Source: a virus. Taken from it: a DNA stretch of 61,521 nt. Where the stretch lies: IMG/VR virus record IMGVR_UViG_3300042465_003931, positions 1 through 61,521 of that record. One strand, 5' to 3'. Position numbers and translations under genes: made by a program. The notes below the pieces were generated by a model. The model was not told the origin of the DNA. It did not search any database and saw only the letters and a program-made list of their open reading frames with translations. This document shows, one piece after another, positions 24,301 to 32,704 of this stretch. Position 1 is the stretch's first letter; each line of letters begins with the position of its first letter.

Positions 24301-27300
24301 CGCGATCCAACCGACGCCGGAGAACGCGCAAAGGATCTGATCAAGTCCGCATTGTCTGGCGACGAAGTTCTGACCATTGATGAACAAACGGAACAGGGTC
24401 GACTGTTTGCAGAGCGCAGGGATCGGGAAGAGCAAAAGCGTCTGGACGCTCTCAGGGAAAACGGCGAGTATGACTCGCTGGATGATGACTCTGCGCTTGA
24501 GGCAGAGAACGAGCGGCTTGCAATCATCGAAGAGGCAGATCTCTCTGCTTCTGATGTAAACAGTCTCGAAGACGACGACATTCCGTTCGACTTCACCCTT
24601 GAGGACATTCAGAATGAACAAAAGCAAGTTTCTGGAAAAGCTGCTGAAGCTGCCAGCAAAGAGGGCGCTGCGGCTCCTGAAGCTGGAGAAGCTGCGCCGG
24701 GGGCTGTAAGCGAGCCTCCATTCACCCTGGCAGAGGCTCAGAAGCCAAAGCCCATCAAGTTGTCCAAGGAGACCGAAGCCAAGATCGATGAACTTGGCAA
24801 GATCCTTGAGCGAATCATGTCCAAGATGGGCATGAAAAATGTCGCGTTAAGCATTGTTCAGGATCTGCGTGCAAACGGTGAGTACGCAAACAGGCTGATC
24901 AAGTTGGCCTTGGACGCAGAAAGCCCTGTCAGGGATCTGAGGCATGAGTCTCTCCACGCGATGAAGGAGCTTGGCTTCTTCAGTGATGCTCAATGGGCAG
25001 CGCTGGAGAAGCAGGCCCGCGACAAGTGGATCGACAAGTACCTCAAGAAGAGAACCTCTACCATCGACGGTCAGCAAATGTCGCGCTATGACGCGTACAT
25101 GAAGCTGTACAACAACAACGAAGATCGGGTGATCGAAGAGGCAATCGCTGATGCGTTTGGTGACTTCGACATCACCAAGCCTCCTCCAGGCCTAACGCAG
25201 GCCATCCTTCGCCGGATGCGCGACATGTTCCGCGCCATCAAGGAAGCGATGGGGATGGCGAACATCGACAACGCAGAAGACATATTCCGTCGAGTTGAGA
25301 AGGGTGAGCTGAAGGAGCGTATGCCTGCGGTTCAGCGGCAGGCGATGGCAAGTCTGAGAGAAGGGGCAGAACAAACCTCCGTCGGGATCATGGACGGCAG
25401 GATCAAGGTTGACCTTGGGAAGAATGTCACCGTCGACAAGGTTGGCGGGTACTTCGACAACTTGATCAAGGAACAGTTTGGTAAGTCGCTGGATTACAAC
25501 GACAAGGCCGCGATGGATCGCGCCATCAAGATTGCAACCGACGAAGTTGCCCTTCAGATGAAGGAGCGGAAGTCGGGTCTTGATTGGTACGAACAGGACG
25601 TCAAAAAAGCGTTCAAACAGACCATCGAGATCATCCCGGAGCTAAAAACTGCTCAAAAGCGCATTCTGTTTAGCGTTGTTGCGGGGATCATGTCCCCACA
25701 AACGATTGCGCGAGACAACTGGTTCATTGCAGCAAAGGCGTTTGAACATTACATCAAGACCGGGGACATCCCTGGTATCAATCCAGACAACGGCAATCTC
25801 TGGATGGGCGGCACGCAGTCAGCGAACAAAAAGGTTCAGCTTGATTTCCTCAACGCAATGGTCAAGGCGATGGGGGAGAAGAAGGCCGTCAAGTGGCTGA
25901 TGGAAGATCACACGGTCAAAGAGATCAACCAGTTTCGTAAGCAGTACGGTGGGATCGTTAGCGGCATCGAAGGAAAACTGACCGACACGCGCCCAGGCTT
26001 GTATGCCTTTGGCCCGAAGATTGGCCCGTTTGTTTCAAACCTAAACGGCATTCACGATGTCACCGTTGATAAGTGGATGACCAGATCCTTCAACCGTTAC
26101 TTCGGGACAATGACAGGCCCGGACGGGAAGATCATTGATGCGCCCACCGAACCACAACGGCGGGCGGTCAAAGCACTTGTAAACGAGGTTGCAAAGAATG
26201 CAAACATCAAGCCCTATCAAGTCCAGTCTGTCCTCTGGTTCTTCGAGCAGCGCCTCTTCACCAAGCTCGGAGCGCAATCTCCGTCCTATGGGTTCAGCGA
26301 CGGATCAAAGCGATTCCAAGACTACGCAAGAGATCGAAGCGGTAAGGAGAGTGTGCAACCTGCTGCTGGAGCAGATGGAGCAAGACTGAGCCTGCGCGGT
26401 CCCCAACCAGACATCCGCTACAGCCTGCGCGACAAACTGGGGATGTACTCCGAGCTTGAGAACAAGATCGAGGTCGGTTCAAACAAGGCGCCGGCAGCAT
26501 CTTGGAAGGCATACATCAACGGTCTTACCCAAAAGGGTGTCAAGCCAGAAGAGATCGAATGGTCTGGCGTGAAGGATTGGCTGGATCTCCAAAAGGGCAT
26601 GGTCACCAAAGAAGAGCTTCTCAACTACCTGAAGCAGGGTGGCGTGCGGGTTGAGGAGACGGTGCTGGGTACACCTCTCAAATACGAGGGGCGCAAACTT
26701 CTCAACAAAAAGTATTCAGATGCTGTAGATGCGGCAGAAGCTGCGGGCGTATCTATCAATCCCATTTACATCGAAACACTTCCAGCCGATCAAAGAGCGC
26801 CAGAGGAGCAGTCTGTTCTTGATGCGTTCAACGCAATCAAAGAGAATCAGGATGAAGTATCTCTTGAGGACTTGGATCGGCCAGCAAAATACAGCACTTA
26901 TGTCCTGCCCGGCGGTGAAAACTACCGGGAGTTGCTGCTGACGCTGCCGAGCGAATCTAGAGGCAAACATGAGCTTGCCAAGCAAACTTGGATTAAATTC
27001 CAAGAGCAGATGCGAGAAAAGTACAACGGATCTTTTGCGTGGCGGCGCAAAGCCACAAAGGAAGAAAAGGCCGAAGCGGATCGCCTTGTTGCTGAGCTTG
27101 ACAAAGCCGTTTATGGAATTGTGGACTACAAGTCTCGCCACTGGGATCAGTCCAACGTAATTGCCCACATCCGTCTAAACGACCGCACCGATGCCAATGG
27201 CAATAAGGTTTTGTTTGTAGAGGAGATCCAATCTGACTGGGGGCAGGAAGGAAAGAAGAAGGGGTTTAAGCGCGGCGAGCGGATGGAAGAAGGTCAGCTT

Positions 27301-30300
27301 ATATACGACCCTGGAGAGCGCGAGCGCATTCCCGTTGCTCCCTTCGTCACCAAGACCGAAGGCTGGCTGAACCTCGCCCTCAAGCGCATCATGGTCATGG
27401 CCGCAGAAGGTGGCTATGACAAGGTGGCTTTTGTAAGCGGCAAGCAGTCTGCTGAGCGGTATGACCTGAGCAAGCAGGTTGACAGCATCACCTACGAGCC
27501 CACATCGAAAGGGTACTACATCAACGTCATGGCGGGCGGCCAGAACATCAAGAACGGCGACTTCACGACTGCCGAGCTTGAGGACATTGTGGGCAAAGAA
27601 ATTGTCCAGAAGATGGAAGCTCGCGAGGGCAAGCAGGAATTTGACCCAGAAGTCGAGCCCGACTTGGCAGAGACGCGATCCTTGTCAGGCCTCGACCTCA
27701 AGGTCGGCGGCGAAGGCATGAAGACCTTCTACGACACCATCGTCCCGACAGCAGTGAAGAAGCTGTTGCCGAAGGTGGACGGTGGGCAGATGGAGATGGT
27801 TGATGTGCAGGTGCCGCCCGCATCAGCTATGTATCCAGACAAAACGACACTGCGTGAAACTATTCAGCAGTCTGGCTTCGATGTCACTCCCGACATGAAG
27901 CGCAAGGTTGAAACAACTGGCCTGCCAAGGTTTAGTCTGCGTGAACCCGGTCAGCCGACAACGCGCACAAATGTTATTGCAGCCATGAATGCCGCGCAAG
28001 AAAAGCAGCCGTATATGAACTGCCAGCTATGCGTGCAAATGGCAACTGGAATCCCAAAACTTCGTGAGTTGCCAAAAGTTAAAACGGCCAAGATTGGAGA
28101 TATTTACACGTTTGGCGAGACTAAAGATTCGGCTTTGCATTACGCCGTAGATATTGGTGAAGGAGATGTTGTCGAGGTTGAAGGGTGGGGCGAGCCAGTT
28201 CGTATTGTTCCGCTGCGCGATGTTGTCGCAGAATACGATCAACCGTCCGCAATTCGTCGCCCGCCCGATACTGCTTACAGTGCAAACGCATTTTCCAAAT
28301 ACAGCCTGCGCGAAGGCCCGCGCATGAACCTGCGGGATCAGACCGATCCTGCTATCCGCGCTCGTGTTGCGCAGACCATCACATCCCGGGAAGAGAAGAC
28401 GTTCGCTCAAAGGATCTTGGAGGCAATCTCTCCGAAGTCCTTCAGCACCTTCCGGCAAAACGCTCTCAACAGGTACAACTACCTGAGCGTTCTTGGCAAG
28501 AAAAAGGTTGCCATGATGGGTGGTGCCGATCTTCTGGCTGACGCAGATGCTGAGGCGGCGGCTCTTCTGTCCGATCTTGCTGCCGGTGTTACCGCCTCTG
28601 CTCTTGGTGTCAATGATCGCAAGGGCGGATCACCTGTTTACAAGCACTACTTCGTTGTCGAGGCAAACGGTCAAACACTGTCTCAGAAGTACACCAGCCG
28701 GTCAGCAGCCGAAGCAGCCGCCGCGAAGGTAAACGGTGTTGCGAAGGAGCGCGGCTACACAACGGTCGACAACTTCAATAACACCGTCAAAGGACCGGCT
28801 GCGATCTTTGCTCCGCTTGCCAAGTACAACGACCCGTATGCCTACGAACTGTTCAGCTTCTACTCCGGCGTGAAGCGTGGCAATCGGTTCATGTACAAAA
28901 TTGATCCGAAGACCGGCAAGCCTGTTGAAAAGCTGTTTGAACCTGCCGACGTCCAAGAGGCGGCAAAGCTGGAGATCCAATACCCGGAGTTCAAGGACAT
29001 CCACAAGGAGTGGATCGCGTACAACGACAAGCTCGTTGACTTCATGCGCGACACTGGGATCATCAGTGCTCAGAACGCGGCAGAGTTCAAGGCTCACGGA
29101 GACTACTTCCCCTTCTACCGGCAGATCGATGGCGATCCAGATGCAGTTGGACCGAAGATCTTCCAATCGATTGCTGCCGTCAAGCCGCCGAAGAAGCTCA
29201 AGGGCTCCGAAGCTCCTCTCGGAGACTTCCTTGAGAACATCGTGCGCAATACTCAATCCGCTGTTCAGGCGGGGATGAAGAACGTTGCTGCCCGCCGCGC
29301 TGCTGAGCTTGGTATGGATGTGGGCGTGGTCGATGAGATTGGTCCTGGCATCACGCCTGACCCTGTCACCTCGTTCTATGTCTTGGAGAACGGTCTCAAG
29401 AAGCACTACGAAACCAGCGATCTTCTGTTTATAAACGCCATCAAGAGCCTGAACATGCCGGATCTTCCGTTCATTGGCATGTTTGCTGGTCCGGCCAATC
29501 TGCTGCGGACGTTGGTGACGAAGGATCCTGGATTCATTCTGGCGAACCTGATGCGAGACTCCATGTCTGCCTGGGTGACTTCAGGCGTGAAGATGACACC
29601 AATCGTTGACACGGTCGCCAACTTTGGTCGAGCGTTGGCAAAGAAGTCTGGCGATTACGAAGCCCTGCTCAACGCTGGTGTCATCGGCGGGTATGAGTTT
29701 GCCCAGAACGTTGAAACAAGCGGCAGAGAGTTTGGTGGAGAGCTTCGCCGTCGGGCTGGAACCCCAACCGTTCGGGAGCAGATCACAAAGCCGATCACCT
29801 CTTTGTGGGGCGCTCTGGAACAAGCGAGTACAGCTTCTGATGCAGCAACTCGGATGGAGGTCTACAAGAAGACTCTTGCAGAGACCGGCAACGAGGCAGA
29901 GGCTTTGTTCCGCGCTCTTGAGGTGATGAACTTCAACCGCAAGGGATCGTCTGCTGTGGTCCGTATCTTGACCGCTGGGGTTCCGTTCCTCAATGCTCGG
30001 ATGCAGGGCTTGGACATTCTGTACCGGGCGGCAATCGCTCCATCGTTGGACAAGTCGGCAAGTGATCGCGCAAAGCAGATCCAGAAGACCTTCTTTGTGC
30101 GTGGCTCCATGATCATGGCAATGTCAGCCATGTACTGGCTGATGACGCATGACGACGAAGAATATAAGAAGCAGGAGCAAGAAACCAAGGATAACTACTG
30201 GCTTCTTCCTTCGTTGGGTGTGAAGATCCCGATCCCGTTTGAAGTGGGTGTTCTCTTCAAGGTAATCCCGGAGCGGATCATGGCCTACACAATAGGCACC

Positions 30301-31017
30301 GATACCGCGAAGGATTTCAAAGACTCGATGATCCGACAGGTCACAAACACGTTGGCGTTCAATCCAATCCCTCAGACGTTTATACCAATCATCGAGACCT
30401 ACACCAACTTCTCGTTCTTCACCCGTCGACCCATCATTCCTCAAGGCCTGGAGAACGTTGCCCCGGAGTATCAAGTTGGGCCGGGCACATCAAAGTTGGC
30501 AGAAGGTATCGGGAAGACCATTGGCATGTCTCCGATGCTCATCGATCAGTTGATCGGCGGGTACACCGGGACGATGGGCATGTACGCGGTTGACCTAATG
30601 GACTCCATCTACAACACGATGGCAGACTCTCCAAAGCCGTCTAAACGCTTTGAGCAAATGCCGGTTATTCGCAGATTTTCGGTCGATCCGGAAGCGCGTG
30701 GAGCGGTAACCGCTTACTACGATCTCCGCAATGCTGTAGACGAGGCGGTTCGTACCACGAACCTTCTTGAAAGGACGATGGACTACAAGAACTACGGCGA
30801 GTTCATGAAGGACAACATGAAGCTCCTTGCCGCCAAGGACTACGTAAGCGACATGGACAAGACGCTGAAGGAACTTCGAGAGATGAAGACTCAGATCCGC
30901 ATCTCCACATTGAGCGCGGATCAGAAGCGGGACAACATCACGTCCATCAACAGGATGGAAAACGCTCTAGTCAAGAACATCCAAGAACTCAAGAAGATGT
31001 ACCAGTCAGAATCTTGA
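21331..31017 (+). CDS. Giant polyvalent internal virion protein (3228 aa)
   Basis: It occupies about one sixth of the genome. Visible parts: N-terminal MPTYEVEIPGRGTFLVESP common to ejection proteins; hydrophobic helices near 130-180; zincin-like HELVH at 787-791; a second, HESLH, at 1205-1209 with downstream EEAIADAFGDF; a polyvalent-protein domain (1345-1680); a domain containing EEIQSDW at 1964-1970; a papain/NlpC-like module with NCQLC (2230-2234) and HYAVDIG (His 2270); a C-terminal LPD38-like region (from ~2340) with FLANLM-type membrane-interacting helices near 2740. Modules are bounded by xSLR[E/D/G] at 1340, 1686, 1697, 2201 and 2324. It probably enters the host cell with DNA and protects or remodels it. 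It overlaps the convergent HNH gene by 29 bp. Confidence 0.75.
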   Translation: MPTYEVEIPGRGTFLVESPSPLSDIQAYQAAISQQQEPAEEPQLVQTSAPAEAGFFPSVKRGFLQTQMLGGDILPAMVGRLFGADEFAERQLREAAETQQRIQREVPVGIESYKDIGSISDAWLYAKEAVGESLASIIPSLITGGVAGVLARPAMAAANTAAKEAAERTLMGAAMGMGPPTQAALQKAKTEAIQAGVQAAEKVALRYQAIGGFAGSAAMNVPEVYQNVLQETGKESIPAALIAGGFNAALDAILPISLLARARKAGIPENELMAAWYKRGAAGLGKGFLVEGATEAAQEASSIAAENFVAENSDVFNSKNLERVINAGIRGGIGGGVISGAADIALGKAPPAEISDRQRAEQLQRDILGDIQKARAEQTLEEQKVAEKARLEAERPPSVDQLVDEARQSDGYGRLERVKQRLLTFKSTPEIKQSLEVIKELQKRMVVEDVQRRAPAEPTVMDDKMIRSLGFVPGGEKSVYAQLLGRSIADPEALAFLSKYAQTRAKPQTKQRIESFLAVNQARTAPLTAEEIAGTQPTGEIVIGGQRKEKEPKAPTEPKGPTERQEATEFGKAIGATGEDALRGRVNVKAQSAAKQGDLPGVVEALSESKSPIVREVAARSRELDTGIVIDENASEQYEGKSAVIQQLSIDGAKMHLDALSKVRELSAQVDALPDGAQLPDDVILARIPAVDNGQDVGSLTLDDISRSGNSMFDDLPSGSYPLRTKEDFVKLRDDLEGLTQRLGEEKLTLTSTGSSKMVGVSGVYDAANDVIRVPTYSAKDERVLAHELVHAQALKAIANPTPAQKPAVERLQKLYQHVKNVLSAKEKVPYGISSVQEFVAEGLSNPRFQFQLKRIKYENQSAWSSFVESIAKLLGLKKDNAFTELLSIYSELAPPATPAKPGKPKGAIMGSALLRDVNEALGGLSPSLLSEFSFRVETKRRDKKGRAITQWRNPLTPKGPLFRSGGEGDYIEIARALEERGYLEPGSVERDPTDAGERAKDLIKSALSGDEVLTIDEQTEQGRLFAERRDREEQKRLDALRENGEYDSLDDDSALEAENERLAIIEEADLSASDVNSLEDDDIPFDFTLEDIQNEQKQVSGKAAEAASKEGAAAPEAGEAAPGAVSEPPFTLAEAQKPKPIKLSKETEAKIDELGKILERIMSKMGMKNVALSIVQDLRANGEYANRLIKLALDAESPVRDLRHESLHAMKELGFFSDAQWAALEKQARDKWIDKYLKKRTSTIDGQQMSRYDAYMKLYNNNEDRVIEEAIADAFGDFDITKPPPGLTQAILRRMRDMFRAIKEAMGMANIDNAEDIFRRVEKGELKERMPAVQRQAMASLREGAEQTSVGIMDGRIKVDLGKNVTVDKVGGYFDNLIKEQFGKSLDYNDKAAMDRAIKIATDEVALQMKERKSGLDWYEQDVKKAFKQTIEIIPELKTAQKRILFSVVAGIMSPQTIARDNWFIAAKAFEHYIKTGDIPGINPDNGNLWMGGTQSANKKVQLDFLNAMVKAMGEKKAVKWLMEDHTVKEINQFRKQYGGIVSGIEGKLTDTRPGLYAFGPKIGPFVSNLNGIHDVTVDKWMTRSFNRYFGTMTGPDGKIIDAPTEPQRRAVKALVNEVAKNANIKPYQVQSVLWFFEQRLFTKLGAQSPSYGFSDGSKRFQDYARDRSGKESVQPAAGADGARLSLRGPQPDIRYSLRDKLGMYSELENKIEVGSNKAPAASWKAYINGLTQKGVKPEEIEWSGVKDWLDLQKGMVTKEELLNYLKQGGVRVEETVLGTPLKYEGRKLLNKKYSDAVDAAEAAGVSINPIYIETLPADQRAPEEQSVLDAFNAIKENQDEVSLEDLDRPAKYSTYVLPGGENYRELLLTLPSESRGKHELAKQTWIKFQEQMREKYNGSFAWRRKATKEEKAEADRLVAELDKAVYGIVDYKSRHWDQSNVIAHIRLNDRTDANGNKVLFVEEIQSDWGQEGKKKGFKRGERMEEGQLIYDPGERERIPVAPFVTKTEGWLNLALKRIMVMAAEGGYDKVAFVSGKQSAERYDLSKQVDSITYEPTSKGYYINVMAGGQNIKNGDFTTAELEDIVGKEIVQKMEAREGKQEFDPEVEPDLAETRSLSGLDLKVGGEGMKTFYDTIVPTAVKKLLPKVDGGQMEMVDVQVPPASAMYPDKTTLRETIQQSGFDVTPDMKRKVETTGLPRFSLREPGQPTTRTNVIAAMNAAQEKQPYMNCQLCVQMATGIPKLRELPKVKTAKIGDIYTFGETKDSALHYAVDIGEGDVVEVEGWGEPVRIVPLRDVVAEYDQPSAIRRPPDTAYSANAFSKYSLREGPRMNLRDQTDPAIRARVAQTITSREEKTFAQRILEAISPKSFSTFRQNALNRYNYLSVLGKKKVAMMGGADLLADADAEAAALLSDLAAGVTASALGVNDRKGGSPVYKHYFVVEANGQTLSQKYTSRSAAEAAAAKVNGVAKERGYTTVDNFNNTVKGPAAIFAPLAKYNDPYAYELFSFYSGVKRGNRFMYKIDPKTGKPVEKLFEPADVQEAAKLEIQYPEFKDIHKEWIAYNDKLVDFMRDTGIISAQNAAEFKAHGDYFPFYRQIDGDPDAVGPKIFQSIAAVKPPKKLKGSEAPLGDFLENIVRNTQSAVQAGMKNVAARRAAELGMDVGVVDEIGPGITPDPVTSFYVLENGLKKHYETSDLLFINAIKSLNMPDLPFIGMFAGPANLLRTLVTKDPGFILANLMRDSMSAWVTSGVKMTPIVDTVANFGRALAKKSGDYEALLNAGVIGGYEFAQNVETSGREFGGELRRRAGTPTVREQITKPITSLWGALEQASTASDAATRMEVYKKTLAETGNEAEALFRALEVMNFNRKGSSAVVRILTAGVPFLNARMQGLDILYRAAIAPSLDKSASDRAKQIQKTFFVRGSMIMAMSAMYWLMTHDDEEYKKQEQETKDNYWLLPSLGVKIPIPFEVGVLFKVIPERIMAYTIGTDTAKDFKDSMIRQVTNTLAFNPIPQTFIPIIETYTNFSFFTRRPIIPQGLENVAPEYQVGPGTSKLAEGIGKTIGMSPMLIDQLIGGYTGTMGMYAVDLMDSIYNTMADSPKPSKRFEQMPVIRRFSVDPEARGAVTAYYDLRNAVDEAVRTTNLLERTMDYKNYGEFMKDNMKLLAAKDYVSDMDKTLKELREMKTQIRISTLSADQKRDNITSINRMENALVKNIQELKKMYQSES

Positions 31018-31258
31018 TGGTGTCATTGAGGACGGTCATCTCGTCCTTCTTGTAAACAGACCAGATGCGAGCCTGTCCATGGATCCCATTGAAGGATCCC
31101 TGATGGCAATCCTTGCATAAGGGGATGCAAAGATACTGAAGTCCTTGCTTGATGTGATGAGCGTCACTCGGCCCTGCGGCACCACAAACACCGCAGGGCA
31201 TTTCTTTTATAAACGCCAGATGACGCTTTTCGTCAGCCTTTAGATTCTTGCTGTTCAT
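30989..31258 (-). CDS. HNH-type nuclease (Ref/DUF968-like)
   Basis: 89 residues. Zinc ligands C22, C25, C48, C51 surround the AHHI motif (H34, H35), with CHQGSFNGIHGQ following. The spacing resembles the P1 Ref / DUF968 family of HNH nucleases, some of which act with RecA. It is the last gene of the leftward operon and its 3' end overlaps the convergent giant gene. No clear ribosome site is visible before the ATG at 31258. Confidence 0.75.
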   Translation of the reverse strand: MNSKNLKADEKRHLAFIKEMPCGVCGAAGPSDAHHIKQGLQYLCIPLCKDCHQGSFNGIHGQARIWSVYKKDEMTVLNDTIKILTGTSS

Positions 31259-31311
31259 GTCTTGTCAATCAAACTGACTCCAGCTAGTGGCTCTGTAGTT
31301 CCATGTGTCCT

Positions 31312-31377
31312 TTACTCTTTCCAAAGCAAGAGTACAAGTGTGATAACGATGTTGGCGATAGCGATAAGCTCGATCAT
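31312..31377 (-). CDS. 21-residue membrane micropeptide
   Basis: Translates to MIELIAIANIVITLVLLLWK plus E: a single hydrophobic helix with an acidic N-terminus and Lys-Glu end. The ATG overlaps the stop of the upstream winged-helix gene (ATGA), and AAGGA lies 6 bp before it, so translation is plausible. It would insert in the inner membrane. Compare the similar micropeptide at 45553-45627. Confidence 0.5.
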   Translation of the reverse strand: MIELIAIANIVITLVLLLWKE

Positions 31378-31598
31378 GGTTTGTCCTTCGTCGGCCGATT
31401 CCAGACCCATATGGTGGCCTTGGCGTCTGTTCTTCCGCATTGGGAGATAAGGCCTTCATCCTCTAACACCTTGCGCCAGCGATAGATGACACCTCTGTCG
31501 AGGCCGGTCAGTGAAGAGAGTTCGTCAACGGTTCTCGGGGCCTTGACCCACAGGGCCAGCATGTCAGCCCACTTCTTGATGTTGTCAGCTCTTGCCAC
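31374..31598 (-). CDS. Small winged-helix DNA-binding protein
   Basis: 74 residues from a GTG at 31598 preceded by GGAGAGAAG. The pattern RTVDELSSLTGLDRGVIYRW followed by LEDEGLISQCGRTDAKATIW is a winged-helix: recognition helix then a wing ending in a Trp-rich strand. It is a likely transcription regulator. The start region (GTGGCAAGAGCTGA with its ribosome site) is almost identical to that of the gene at 31585-31866, pointing to a local duplication. The 5' end overlaps that gene's 3' end. Confidence 0.65.
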   Translation of the reverse strand: MARADNIKKWADMLALWVKAPRTVDELSSLTGLDRGVIYRWRKVLEDEGLISQCGRTDAKATIWVWNRPTKDKP

Positions 31599-31866
31599 CT
31601 TCTCTCCTTTGGGGTTCGCCGTCCCAGCGCACGTTGCGCTCTTCCAAAATTGTTTCCAGCACATGCAGGAAATGGCGGTTGAGATCCACATAAATGTACC
31701 GCGTGGGGTTATTGACGGCGTTGTCGTGAGTGAGGAACGTATCGCCGGGGTCTATTTCTTCCACAAGCCGTTGTTGTGCCGAAAGCGCGGTGCGAACACG
31801 CTCCTCGACTGTTTGCTTTGACCAAAGTTTACCGGCGGGCCTGTCGGTATTTTCAGCTCTTGCCAC
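31585..31866 (-). CDS. Hypothetical protein with duplicated junction
   Basis: 93 residues from GTG 31866. It contains TVEERVRTALSAQQRLVEEI and a helical DLNRHFLHVLETILEERNVR region, and ends PQRREGGKS. The upstream DUF3310 gene ends IQRREGGKS, so both ends of this gene carry the same junction sequence. The family is not recognised. It is translationally coupled with its neighbours. Confidence 0.6.
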   Translation of the reverse strand: MARAENTDRPAGKLWSKQTVEERVRTALSAQQRLVEEIDPGDTFLTHDNAVNNPTRYIYVDLNRHFLHVLETILEERNVRWDGEPQRREGGKS

Positions 31867-32065
31867 CTTCTCTCCTCTGAATTTCTCTGTCGATATACCA
31901 CCGGGCCTTCTTGAGATCCTCGATGGCGTCGTGTTTCAGGTCTGCACGCCAGATGTACTTGACGGCGTTGCCAAGACAAAAGCTCATGTGCTCGGTGATC
32001 TGGATGCACTCGACACCTGAAGGATGTCCAGTGTAGTGCTGGGGGTGATTGACTGGGTCGTGCAT
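31853..32065 (-). CDS. DUF3310 family protein, copy 1
   Basis: 70 residues. VNHPQHYTGHPSGVECIQIT, then LGNAVKYIWRADLKHDAIED LKKA is the DUF3310 pattern (HPxHY...IE...N..KYI.R...K....DL.KA), a small phage protein often labelled nucleotide-kinase-like without proof. A second member is encoded at 32214-32387. The N-terminal part overlaps the preceding gene by 82 bp in another frame. Confidence 0.75.
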   Translation of the reverse strand: MHDPVNHPQHYTGHPSGVECIQITEHMSFCLGNAVKYIWRADLKHDAIEDLKKARWYIDREIQRREGGKS

Positions 32066-32217
32066 ATGGGTATCCTCATTTCACAGGGAACGCCTTCGAG
32101 TTCCCACGGGCCTGTCCACACTTGCCGATCATGCGGCGGGTCGGTGCGGCGGCGGCAGGTTGCGCACTCCGACAGGTCAGTGCCGAGGCAACGGGCTACG
32201 TCGGCGGGAAGGGTCAT
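31984..32217 (-). CDS. Cys-rich small protein
   Basis: 77 residues. The conserved start MTLPADVARCLGTDLSECAT then CRRRTDPP with four Cys is known from many phages of Burkholderiales and may bind zinc. After residue ~50 the frame continues 82 bp into the next gene, and that extension (TTQSITPSTTLDILQVSS) looks non-native, so an ancestral stop may have been lost. The ATG overlaps the upstream stop (ATGA). Confidence 0.55.
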   Translation of the reverse strand: MTLPADVARCLGTDLSECATCRRRTDPPHDRQVWTGPWELEGVPCEMRIPICTTQSITPSTTLDILQVSSASRSPST

Positions 32218-32387
32218 GTCTTACTCCTCTCCAGGTCAGCCAGGCCACCCTTGGCCCGCCAGCGGCTGACGTACTTGATCACGTTGCCCTCGAAGTAGCC
32301 GATGCCGTTCGCGTGGATGTACTCCACCGGCTGGATCTTCAGGTCCTTGTAGTGGCCACCTGCCACCTGCACGTCGAGTGCGCTCAT
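32214..32387 (-). CDS. DUF3310 family protein, copy 2
   Basis: 57 residues, start ATG 32387. QVAGGHYKDLKIQPVEYIHA then NGIGYFEGNVIKYVSRWRAK GG-LADLER gives the full DUF3310 signature. Both ends overlap neighbours as ATGA. Two diverged DUF3310 copies within 400 bp are unusual. The function is unknown; it is often found with nucleotide-metabolism and early phage genes. Confidence 0.75.
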   Translation of the reverse strand: MSALDVQVAGGHYKDLKIQPVEYIHANGIGYFEGNVIKYVSRWRAKGGLADLERSKT

Positions 32388-32704
32388 GCGTTCGTTCCTT
32401 CTGCTTTGGCGATGGCGGCGCGAACGACGTCGTGATTTCTACGCGCCGTGTCCGCTCTGCTTTGCACAAAGTTGCTCCCGTAAGCGCAGTCAGCGTACTG
32501 AAACTTGAGCCGCTCCAATGTTGGAAGCACGAGTTTCAATGCCGTCAGCAGTTCAGCGTTCAGCAGTTCCGCCTTCAGCCGCTCGGCTGCGGCGGCCCAC
32601 CGAGCGTAGTTCTCTGCACGCTCAGCGAACTCTGCCGGTACACCAAAGTCTTTGGCGTTGATCGGCGGATCTGGTCGGTGTACGGCTTTGGATTGGTCAG
32701 CCAT
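32384..32704 (-). CDS. Hypothetical helical protein
   Basis: 106 residues beginning MADQSKAVHRPDPPINAKDF with a long helix (ENYARWAAAAERLKAELLNA). It starts just inside the end of the upstream paralogue-family gene, and that junction is copied at 34170-34181, where the downstream gene also starts MADQ. Not assigned to a known family. Coupled to the DUF3310 gene downstream. Confidence 0.6.
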   Translation of the reverse strand: MADQSKAVHRPDPPINAKDFGVPAEFAERAENYARWAAAAERLKAELLNAELLTALKLVLPTLERLKFQYADCAYGSNFVQSRADTARRNHDVVRAAIAKAEGTNA

